DNA of 64,000 nucleotides from an uncultured Flavobacterium sp. (GTDB taxonomy: Bacteria; Bacteroidota; Bacteroidia; Flavobacteriales; Flavobacteriaceae), in the NCBI GenBank assembly GCA_943912855.1, contig CALTVC010000002.1:186001-250000 (forward strand), given 5' to 3'. A program made the position numbers and the translations under genes. This document shows positions 1 to 7,321 of the stretch, in pieces (the stretch's first letter is position 1; each line of letters begins with the position of its first letter). The notes beneath the pieces are model-generated. The model was given only the letters and a program-made list of their open reading frames with translations. It had not been told where the DNA came from and did no database searches.

Positions 1-1231
1 GTCCTATACCTGCACCGCTTTTTCTGGTGGTAAAAAACGGCATGAATATCTTATCCTGAATCTCTTTTTCTATACCTAGTCCATTGTCGGTAATACCAAT
101 ATGTAAACGTCCTTCTTCAACACTTGCCGTTATCTTAATCTGTTTATCAGCAACATCAGTAAGCGCATAAATACTGTTTGTAATCAGGTTTATAAACACC
201 TGTTCCATTTGTTGTTCATCTACATGTATCCATTCTGGCTGGATAATATCATTTGTAAGCAGGACATTGTTCTGCTTCAATAACAGAGCCATTATACCTA
301 ATACATTATGTATAAGCCTGCTTATATCCACATTGTTCTTTTGAGGTAATGGCAGCATGGCAAGTGTGCGATAACTTTCTATAAAGTTTTGCAGGTGATC
401 ACTCCTGTGTATCATGGTACTCAGGCTTTGACGCATGTCTTGTACATCTTCATTGGTAAATTCTTCCTGATGTGCCATTTCATTAAGGTTTTGTGCCAAC
501 GAACGTATGGGTGTAATGGAATTCATCAGCTCATGCGATATCACCTTCATGAGGTTTATCCAGGCGTCTTTTTCCTTTTTAGCCACAACTTTTTGAATAG
601 AATCTAAAAGTATAATATAATACTCTTTACCAAAGGCTACCGTTTTGCCACCTTGTAGCATAAACATCTGGCTTTCGCTACTACCTGCTTTAATCTGCAC
701 AGAGGTACGCAAATCAGTAAATTGTTGCTCCTCAATAATGGTGCATAATGCAGGCACCTGTTTCCATAAATACTTCCAGCGGCTTACTTTAGGTATGCCA
801 AAAAGTTTGGTGAAATAATCGTTGATAAGCAGGATGTCCCACCCTTGCTCACCTTCCTGTAGTATCACTACGCCGGTTTCTATGTTATTTAATATCGACT
901 GATATATGAGCTCCTTGGTAACCTGGTCGTGCTGTCTTTCTTTTAAAACGTTGTATAGCTTAAACAGGCTTTTATAATTGTCTGATTTGTATCCCTCCTG
1001 GCGGCTGAAATCGGCTGTAAAATCGTTATTGAGTATGGCACTTATGGTTTTATCATAAAACTGAAAGGCACTGTTTATAAACGAGAACAACTCCAGTAGT
1101 TGTAAAATGAAAATTAAAAACAGGAAGCAAGTGGTATAATATAATTGCCCGGTAAAAGCATAAAAGCCCCCCGCTACAATGAATATTATAAGCCCAAGCC
1201 TTATAATGATTGATTTATAAACGTTAATCAT
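1..1231 (-). CDS. Sensor histidine kinase, NtrY-like, C-terminus cut by the window edge
   Basis: Reading the minus strand from the ATG at 1229-1231 gives about 410 residues without a stop before the window ends. Two hydrophobic segments lie in the first 50 residues. A PAS-like domain (around residues 110-200) is followed by the phospho-accepting histidine H233 in HELMNSITPI, an N box (FINLITNS), a D box (TDNGLGIE) and the GAGIG glycine loop at the very edge, so only the last part of the ATPase domain is missing. It starts 6 bases after the stop of the NtrC-type regulator, so the two are co-transcribed and this kinase presumably phosphorylates that regulator at the inner membrane. The signal it senses cannot be told from the sequence. 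Confidence 0.92.
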   Translation of the reverse strand, partial: MINVYKSIIIRLGLIIFIVAGGFYAFTGQLYYTTCFLFLIFILQLLELFSFINSAFQFYDKTISAILNNDFTADFSRQEGYKSDNYKSLFKLYNVLKERQHDQVTKELIYQSILNNIETGVVILQEGEQGWDILLINDYFTKLFGIPKVSRWKYLWKQVPALCTIIEEQQFTDLRTSVQIKAGSSESQMFMLQGGKTVAFGKEYYIILLDSIQKVVAKKEKDAWINLMKVISHELMNSITPIRSLAQNLNEMAHQEEFTNEDVQDMRQSLSTMIHRSDHLQNFIESYRTLAMLPLPQKNNVDISRLIHNVLGIMALLLKQNNVLLTNDIIQPEWIHVDEQQMEQVFINLITNSIYALTDVADKQIKITASVEEGRLHIGITDNGLGIEKEIQDKIFMPFFTTRKSGAGIG

Positions 1232-1237
1232 AGCAGT

Positions 1238-2590
1238 TTAATCGGTTTTACCCAGTTCATATTTATCCATACGACGGTACAGTGCCGCTCGCGAAAGCCC
1301 CAATTCATCGGCAGTTTTACTAATGTTATAGTTGTGCCTGCGCAATGCCCGCTCTATGGTCGTTTTCTCCACATCAGATAATTGCGGGTCGATAAGTGTA
1401 TGTTGTAGTTCAGTAACATTCTCAAGGTCGAGCCCATTAGCGGTAATGGTATCATCGTCACACAAAATCACGGCACGCTCTATGCGGTTTTCCATTTCCC
1501 TAATATTACCGTTCCACAAATGGTTTTCTATGTTTTTCAGGGCGTCATCAGAAAAATGTAAAGCACCCCTATCGTACTTATCAGCCATCTTATGCAACAG
1601 GAAATTAGCCAGCGGAATAAGGTCGGCTTTGCGCTCTCTTAGCGGAGGCAACTGTATGGGCATGGTATTAATGCGATAATAGAGGTCTTCCCTGAAGTTT
1701 TTTAGGGCGATTTCTCTTTCAAGATCAATGTTTGTTGCTGTAATAATACGTACGTTTAACGGTCTGGGTTTTGCTTCACCAAGGCGTACGGCCTGCTTAT
1801 TTTGTATAACCTGAAGCAGTTTGGTTTGTAGATGCAACGGTATGTTTCCTATCTCGTCAAGGAAAATAGTTCCTTTTTCGGCAAGCTCAAAACGTCCGGG
1901 AGTATCTGTTTTAGCATCTGTAAAAGCACCTTTGGCGTAGCCAAAAAGTTCGCTTTCAAAAAGATTCTCATTAAGCGAACCTAAATCCACATGGATAAAA
2001 GGTTCTGTACTACGGTTGCTTTGCTTATGTATGTGATGTGCCAATACATATTTACCCGTACCATTTTCACCTAATATCAATACATTAGCATCGGTTTTGG
2101 CAACACGCTGTGCAAGTGAATACACTTTTGTTATCGCTACAGATTCTCCTGTAAAGTATTCTTCTTCAGTTTGTTTAGTAGCTTCACTCTTTTTGTTTTT
2201 ACGGCTGTGGCTTACCGCTTCTTTTACAACTTGTAATAGTTTGTCGTTATCCCAGGGCTTTAGTACATAATCAAAAGCCCCAAGTTTAAGTCCTTCTACC
2301 GCGGTTTCTACCTTACCAAAAGCAGTCATTAGTATGATAATGGTTTGCGGGGAAAGTGTTTTTATTTCTTTAAGCAAATAAATGCCCTCTCGCCCATCTT
2401 CAAAACCAATACGGTAATTCATATCCAGCAACACTACATCTACTTCATTTTCTGCTAAAATTTGCAATGCTTTTTTAGGTTCAGAAAGGGTAAAGATAGT
2501 TTCAAAATGCTTTTTCAGCGTCATTTTAGAGGCAAAAAGGATGTCCTCCTGATCGTCTATGATTAAAATGGTTGCCTGTGTTTTTTTCAT
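1238..2590 (-). CDS. Sigma-54-dependent response regulator, NtrC family
   Basis: A 450-residue protein with a receiver domain (residues 6-128; acidic pocket D12-D13, phospho-acceptor D56, K111), an AAA+ domain with Walker A at 174-181 and Walker B GTIFLDEIG, and a Fis-type helix-turn-helix at the C-terminus (NISKTADELGLSRAALYRR). The sigma-54 contact loop reads GAFTDA (221-226) rather than the classical GAFTGA. It should activate transcription with RpoN after phosphorylation by the adjoining kinase. It is divergent from the export operon starting at 2733, and the gap holds inverted repeats suited to a dimeric activator, so that operon is the likely target. Target assignment is inferred. Confidence 0.95.
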   Translation of the reverse strand: MKKTQATILIIDDQEDILFASKMTLKKHFETIFTLSEPKKALQILAENEVDVVLLDMNYRIGFEDGREGIYLLKEIKTLSPQTIIILMTAFGKVETAVEGLKLGAFDYVLKPWDNDKLLQVVKEAVSHSRKNKKSEATKQTEEEYFTGESVAITKVYSLAQRVAKTDANVLILGENGTGKYVLAHHIHKQSNRSTEPFIHVDLGSLNENLFESELFGYAKGAFTDAKTDTPGRFELAEKGTIFLDEIGNIPLHLQTKLLQVIQNKQAVRLGEAKPRPLNVRIITATNIDLEREIALKNFREDLYYRINTMPIQLPPLRERKADLIPLANFLLHKMADKYDRGALHFSDDALKNIENHLWNGNIREMENRIERAVILCDDDTITANGLDLENVTELQHTLIDPQLSDVEKTTIERALRRHNYNISKTADELGLSRAALYRRMDKYELGKTD

Positions 2591-2604
2591 CAGTGTGCGG
2601 TTTT

Positions 2605-2631
2605 GGACAAACAGTGTCCGATAACGAACAC
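2605..2631. promoter_or_regulatory. Overlapping inverted repeats, candidate activator site for the NtrC-type regulator
   Basis: Two dyads overlap in the divergent gap: GGACA/TGTCC (2605-2609 and 2615-2619) and GTGTCCG-ATAA-CGAACAC (2614-2631, 6 of 7 pairs). They lie about 65-90 bases upstream of a weak sigma-54-like element near 2693 and about 100 bases before the adaptor gene, the usual distance for an enhancer. Binding is inferred. Confidence 0.4.
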
Positions 2632-2692
2632 TCAGGTATTGGTCTTGAAATAAAATACATTGAAAATAAACAGGTTACAATTATTTAATTCG

Positions 2693-2708
2693 TGGCACAA
2701 TATTGTAT
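2693..2708 (+). promoter_or_regulatory. Weak sigma-54-like promoter of the export operon
   Basis: TGGCAC at 2693-2698 is followed by TTGT at 2703-2706. The -24 half is good, but the spacing is one base shorter than consensus and the -12 half reads GT rather than GC. No TAnnTTTG housekeeping element is visible in this gap. Low confidence. Confidence 0.25.
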
Positions 2709-2732
2709 TTATACTAGGCAAACAAATTAATA

Positions 2733-3971
2733 ATGGACACCGTCATTGCCCGTAAAAATAGAAAAAATATATATCTGCTCATTGCCGTGCCGGTTTTTTT
2801 GTCGGTTGCTTATGTGCTGTATGCTGCAGCTACCAAGAAGAGAAGCCTTACCGTAAAACGAAGTGAAATATCAATAAAAGCCGTGGAGAAAGCAAACTTT
2901 GAAGATTTCATTGTGGTACAGGCAAAAGTAGAACCGCTAAACGCCATGCTTCTTAACGTAGTTGAAGGTGGTTCTATTAAAGAGATATTTGCTTCTAACG
3001 GCGATTACGTTACTGAAGGGCAACCACTGGCAAGGTTATACAACCCTAACACGGAACTAAACTATATGACGCAGGAAACAAGCATCATAGAACAAATAAA
3101 CAATCTTAACAAAGCCAAACTGGATTTACGCAACCAAGAGCTTAACATGGCAAAAGACCTTGTGGCCATAGACCACGACTACCAGGACGCCAAAAACCTG
3201 TATGACCTGAACGAAAAGCTATACAAGCAGGAAATTCTTTCTAAAAACGAATGGGAAAAGACACAGGAAAATTTCCGCTTTCAGAAGGAGCGTAAGCGTA
3301 TTATTCAGCAGAGCATACAAAAAGAAAAACAGGCAAACCAAATGCAGATTGAGCAAATGAGCCAATCGCAAAACATAATGCAGAAAAGCCTTTCAATACT
3401 TAGGGATAATAAACAGAACTTTTTGGTTACAGCTCCCCTATCCGGCAGAATTACGTCTTTTGAACCTGTACTGGGTAAAAATTATCTGGCTGGCGAAAGC
3501 ATTGGAAAAATAGACGTAATGAAAGGTTATAAGCTTGTAGCCGAAATAGATGAATACTATCTATCCAGGGTTACGAAAGGGCAAAAAGGAAAGGTAGACT
3601 ACAAAGGCAAAGAGATAGATGTGGAAGTAATTAAGGTTATCCCCGAAATTAAAAGCGGACGCTTTTTGGCCGAACTGGGCTTTACATCAGATAAAGGATT
3701 GGAACTGCAACAGGGGCTTAGTTTTGGCGTAAGGCTTTCATTAAGCGAAAAAGCAGCGAACACAGTATTACCAAAAGGCAGGTTTAGTGAAGAAACCGCG
3801 GGCAAATGGATATTTGTTGTACACGGAAATACCGCCGAACGAAAACAGATAAAACTAGGCAGGGAAAATCCGGTATACCATGAGGTACTAAACGGACTTA
3901 AACCCGGCGACGAAGTTATAACAAGCACTTATGCCGATTATAAAGACGTAGAAGTACTTAACATAGAATAA
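2733..3971 (+). CDS. Periplasmic adaptor (membrane-fusion protein, HlyD/MacA family)
   Basis: A 412-residue protein with one N-terminal membrane anchor (about residues 14-33), a split biotinyl-lipoyl-like domain (VEGGSIKEIFASNGDYVTEG near 78-97), a long alpha-helical hairpin rich in K/E/Q (about 120-225), then the second lipoyl half and beta-barrel domains. Adaptors of this type bridge an inner-membrane ABC permease to a TolC channel. It is the first gene of the operon continuing with ATPase, two permeases and TolC-like protein, so it is the periplasmic link of a MacAB-like export pump. The substrate (antibiotic, peptide or lipid) cannot be predicted. Confidence 0.93.
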   Translation: MDTVIARKNRKNIYLLIAVPVFLSVAYVLYAAATKKRSLTVKRSEISIKAVEKANFEDFIVVQAKVEPLNAMLLNVVEGGSIKEIFASNGDYVTEGQPLARLYNPNTELNYMTQETSIIEQINNLNKAKLDLRNQELNMAKDLVAIDHDYQDAKNLYDLNEKLYKQEILSKNEWEKTQENFRFQKERKRIIQQSIQKEKQANQMQIEQMSQSQNIMQKSLSILRDNKQNFLVTAPLSGRITSFEPVLGKNYLAGESIGKIDVMKGYKLVAEIDEYYLSRVTKGQKGKVDYKGKEIDVEVIKVIPEIKSGRFLAELGFTSDKGLELQQGLSFGVRLSLSEKAANTVLPKGRFSEETAGKWIFVVHGNTAERKQIKLGRENPVYHEVLNGLKPGDEVITSTYADYKDVEVLNIE

Positions 3972-4032
3972 TAACAAGCGAGTTCAATCATCAATTAAAA
4001 ATAAAGTTAGTTAATCATTAACCAATGGTCTG

Positions 4033-4061
4033 CGGCAGGCGGACTAATCAACCGCCTGCCG
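4033..4061. repeat. GC-rich perfect inverted repeat between adaptor and ATPase genes
   Basis: Arms CGGCAGGCGG (4033-4042) and CCGCCTGCCG (4052-4061) are perfect over 10 bases around a 9-base spacer. No T-run follows, so a simple terminator is unlikely. It is much richer in GC than its surroundings and may be an mRNA-stabilizing hairpin or a small dispersed palindromic repeat. Confidence 0.7.
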
Positions 4062-4085
4062 GGATTATTAAAAACCCACACCGTT

Positions 4086-4790
4086 ATGATAAAGATAGAA
4101 AAACTGGTAAAAGTATTCCGTACAGAAGAAGTTGAAACCAAAGCTTTAAACGAAATTTCTCTTGAAATCAAAAAAGGCGAATTTGTAACCATAATGGGGG
4201 CTTCCGGTTGTGGTAAATCTACCCTGCTAAACATTGTAGGTCTACTGGATAACGCTAATGGTGGTAGCTATAAATTGCTGGATAAAGAAATAAACGGACT
4301 TAGCGAAAGCGAAAAAGCAAAAGTGCGTAAGGAGAATATAGGTTTTGTGTTCCAGAACTTTAACCTTATAGACGAGCTTTCGGTTTATGATAACATAGAG
4401 CTTCCGCTTATATATAATAAAGTACCTGCCACCGAAAGAAAGGTAAAAGTTGAGGCCATTGCCGAAAGGCTTGCCATAAGCCACAGGCTGAAACATTATC
4501 CGCAACAGCTTTCGGGCGGACAGCAACAAAGGGTTGCAGTAGCAAGGGCTTTGGTAAACAACCCGAAGATTATACTTGCCGATGAGCCTACCGGAAACCT
4601 GGACAGTAAAAACGGTAATGAGGTCATGGAACTGCTTACCGACCTGCATGCCGAAGGTGCCACCATACTAATGGTAACCCACTCTGAATATGATGCATCT
4701 TTTTCGCAACGTACCATAGTTATGAAAGACGGTATGATACTGAGCGAAAAACACAACACTAAAAAAGTAGATGTTTTAATCACTAACTAA
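4086..4790 (+). CDS. ABC transporter ATPase, MacB/LolD family
   Basis: A 234-residue nucleotide-binding subunit with Walker A GASGCGKST (38-46), Q-loop Q90, signature LSGGQ (142-146), Walker B IILADE (162-167) and H-loop H199. The NFNLIDELSVYDNIELPL region after the Q-loop is typical of the LolD/MacB/FtsE group. It has no membrane segment and pairs with separate FtsX-type permeases downstream. It should power the pump formed with the adaptor at 2733 and the TolC-like protein at 9824 by mechanotransmission from the cytoplasmic side. Confidence 0.96.
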   Translation: MIKIEKLVKVFRTEEVETKALNEISLEIKKGEFVTIMGASGCGKSTLLNIVGLLDNANGGSYKLLDKEINGLSESEKAKVRKENIGFVFQNFNLIDELSVYDNIELPLIYNKVPATERKVKVEAIAERLAISHRLKHYPQQLSGGQQQRVAVARALVNNPKIILADEPTGNLDSKNGNEVMELLTDLHAEGATILMVTHSEYDASFSQRTIVMKDGMILSEKHNTKKVDVLITN

Positions 4791-4793
4791 CCG

Positions 4794-4880
4794 AAAGCCG
4801 GAGTGTCTGAGGTTGTATGATACAGTGACTGATACCACTGTACGCTCTGAATACTTCAGGCCTCTGTCATCGGGCTTTTT
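4794..4880 (+). ncRNA. Structured intercistronic RNA ending in a terminator-like T-run
   Basis: A multibranched fold can be drawn by eye: closing stem AAAGCC (4794-4799) with GGCTTT (4873-4878), an inner GAGG/CCTC (4809-4812 with 4861-4864), a 7-base stem TACAGTG/CACTGTA (4821-4827 with 4836-4842) and a small stem CTGAA/TTCAG (4847-4851 with 4855-4859). A T6 tract follows the closing stem. It may act as an attenuator or processing site between ATPase and permease genes. It matches no RNA family I recognise. Confidence 0.4.
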
Positions 4881-4904
4881 TACATCAATCAAAACAAATG
4901 CATC

Positions 4905-7319
4905 ATGTTAAAAAACTGGATTAAAATATTCTTGTACCAGGCACGTAAGAATGCTTTTTTCACGGCATTAAACGTATTGGGGCTAAGCCTGGGTATAGCC
5001 GGGCTGATATTTGCCACGCTGTACTGGAACGACGAACAAAGCTACGATAAGTGGAATCCTGACAGGGAAAGGATATACAACCTTTTATCTGATTTGGGAG
5101 AAACTACATTGTTTCCTCATAATGTATATCCGCTGGCAAAATACTTGGAAGAAATACCTGAGGTAGAATCTTACAGCTACATGAACAACTGGTATTACAA
5201 TGAAATTGTTCATTATGGCAACAAGAAAGAGCAAATAAAGATAATGGATGGTCAGAGTAATTTTTTCTCTTTCTTCCCATTTGAATTTATTCGCGGTTCT
5301 AAGGAAAATGCACTACCCGATAATTCGAGCATTTCTATTGAAGAAAGTGTTGCAGAACGATTATTCGGTAAGGAAGACCCTATAGGAAAACAGGTAAAAT
5401 ATTCGGGCAGATTACTTACGGTAAGAGGTGTCTACAAAATACAGGGAAAATCATCTATAGCGCCACAGGCGGTTACAAATCTGCTTTATGAAACAAGGCT
5501 TAAAGACAATGAAAACTCATGGGGTAATTTCAATTTTTGTTTGCTTATCAAAATAAAAAACGCAAACCAGATAGCAGTTGTTAAAAAGAAAGTTGATGAT
5601 ATTATCCTGGAGCATCGCACAAAACTTTATGCTAAAGGCGAAGGCATATCACTCGAAGAATTCGTAAAAAATCACGGTACTATGACCGTAGTGCCAGAAG
5701 CACTTGCCACGGCAAGGTTACACTCTGTAGTAGATGCCTACCCTGAAGGTAAAGGGAGTTACCAGTTTTTACTGATTATGGTTGGGCTATCAGTCCTTAT
5801 ACTTGTGTTGTCTATTACTAACTATGTAAACCTTTCTACCGCCAATGCTATTAAACGTGCCAAAGAAGTAGGTGTGCGTAAAATACTGGGCGCCACTAAA
5901 GCAAATGTGGTTAAACAGTTCTTGTTTGAAACCTTTATTACTACTATAGTCGCCTTATTACTTGCATTGGTTATTGTAGAACTGTCTTTGCCATATTATA
6001 ACGACTTCTTAGATAAAACACTGGTTATAAATAGTAGTCTTTTCTACTGGCAACTGATTATAATTTTTGTTACAGTACTTGTATTTGCAGGCATATTCCC
6101 ATCGGTATACGTGGCTAATTTTGAAGTATTAAACGTACTCCGTGGTAACTTCAACCGTACTAAAAGCGGTGTATGGCTACGTAACAGCATGCTGGTTTTA
6201 CAATTTGCCATAGCTACATTTTTTATTGTAGGCTCATACATAGTATACCTACAGGTAAACCACTTAACTAATAAGGATTTAGGAGTAACCGGTAAGCAGG
6301 TAATAAGTGCCGTGTATAGAAAAACCGGAGAAGATACACCTCAACAAATCTTAAACAGGTATAACTCCTTTAAATCAGAAATACTGAAAATAAAGGGAGT
6401 TGATGGAGTTAGCGCAGGAGCATTTAACCTTGGCTCAAGTGCCGGAAGTTCGTCTGGCTTTGGCTATCATGACAAAGGCGTACAGGCACAGAATATGGCT
6501 GTTGATTTTGATTTTCTTAGTTTACTAAAAATAAAAATGGCTAAAGGAAGGGAACTCAGTAGCAAATTCGCGTCAGATACCATAAACAGTATGCTGATTA
6601 ATGAAACTGCAATGAAACTGATGAATGAGCCAAATCCTATTGGTAAAGAAATAACCTGGAACGGTCAAAATCTGAAAATTGTGGGTGTGGTAAAAGACTT
6701 TAACCTAACCGGTCCTCATAATGAAATACCCCCTATGTCATTCTTTCATTTTAAAACCATAGACTGGATGGCATATAACCTGGACAGGATTTATATAAAA
6801 ATAGATCCGGAAAATATGCAACAAACCCTTACCGATTTAGATAAATTCTGGACTACAAGGATAGATACAGAATATCCGTTTCAATATGATTTTGTAGATA
6901 AAACATACGAACGCACTTATATGCAATATGTAAAACAGCGTAACCTGTTTTCGTTATTGAACATTGTTGTGGTAGCCATAGCCTTATTTGGGTTGTTTTC
7001 ATTGGCATCATACAGCATACAACGCCGGATGAAAGAAATAGCCATAAGAAAAACATTGGGGGCTGAAACCGCTACCCTTTTAAAAGAACTATCTAAACAA
7101 TATGTGGTGTTCTGCATCATCGGCTTTGCCATAGCAATTGTACCTGCCTGGGTATTACTTGATAAATGGCTGGAGAACTTTGCCTACAGAATAGATGTTT
7201 CTATATGGCCATTTATAATAGGATTTGTATTGCTACTGCTGCTTACGCTTATTACAGTGTTAGGAAGGGCATATATGGCCACCAGAGTTAATGTACTTAA
7301 ATACCTGAAATACGAATAG
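4905..7319 (+). CDS. ABC transporter permease, FtsX/MacB type (first of tandem pair)
   Basis: An 804-residue inner-membrane protein. The first membrane segment (about residues 15-40) is followed by a MacB-like periplasmic domain (about 45-280), an FtsX domain with three segments (about 285-400, including RAKEVGVRKILGA), a second extracytoplasmic domain (about 430-680) and a second FtsX domain (RRMKEIAIRKTLGA). Such double-FtsX permeases of about 800 residues are common in Bacteroidota and work with a separate ATPase. It is highly similar to the next gene along its whole length, so the pair arose by duplication and may form a heterodimer. Confidence 0.95.
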   Translation: MLKNWIKIFLYQARKNAFFTALNVLGLSLGIAGLIFATLYWNDEQSYDKWNPDRERIYNLLSDLGETTLFPHNVYPLAKYLEEIPEVESYSYMNNWYYNEIVHYGNKKEQIKIMDGQSNFFSFFPFEFIRGSKENALPDNSSISIEESVAERLFGKEDPIGKQVKYSGRLLTVRGVYKIQGKSSIAPQAVTNLLYETRLKDNENSWGNFNFCLLIKIKNANQIAVVKKKVDDIILEHRTKLYAKGEGISLEEFVKNHGTMTVVPEALATARLHSVVDAYPEGKGSYQFLLIMVGLSVLILVLSITNYVNLSTANAIKRAKEVGVRKILGATKANVVKQFLFETFITTIVALLLALVIVELSLPYYNDFLDKTLVINSSLFYWQLIIIFVTVLVFAGIFPSVYVANFEVLNVLRGNFNRTKSGVWLRNSMLVLQFAIATFFIVGSYIVYLQVNHLTNKDLGVTGKQVISAVYRKTGEDTPQQILNRYNSFKSEILKIKGVDGVSAGAFNLGSSAGSSSGFGYHDKGVQAQNMAVDFDFLSLLKIKMAKGRELSSKFASDTINSMLINETAMKLMNEPNPIGKEITWNGQNLKIVGVVKDFNLTGPHNEIPPMSFFHFKTIDWMAYNLDRIYIKIDPENMQQTLTDLDKFWTTRIDTEYPFQYDFVDKTYERTYMQYVKQRNLFSLLNIVVVAIALFGLFSLASYSIQRRMKEIAIRKTLGAETATLLKELSKQYVVFCIIGFAIAIVPAWVLLDKWLENFAYRIDVSIWPFIIGFVLLLLLTLITVLGRAYMATRVNVLKYLKYE

Positions 7320-7321
7320 AT

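Noticed and set aside
4794..4880. Possible tRNA or tRNA-like gene
   Set aside because: Although multibranched, it lacks a 7-base acceptor stem, a TTC-type T loop and a CCA end.
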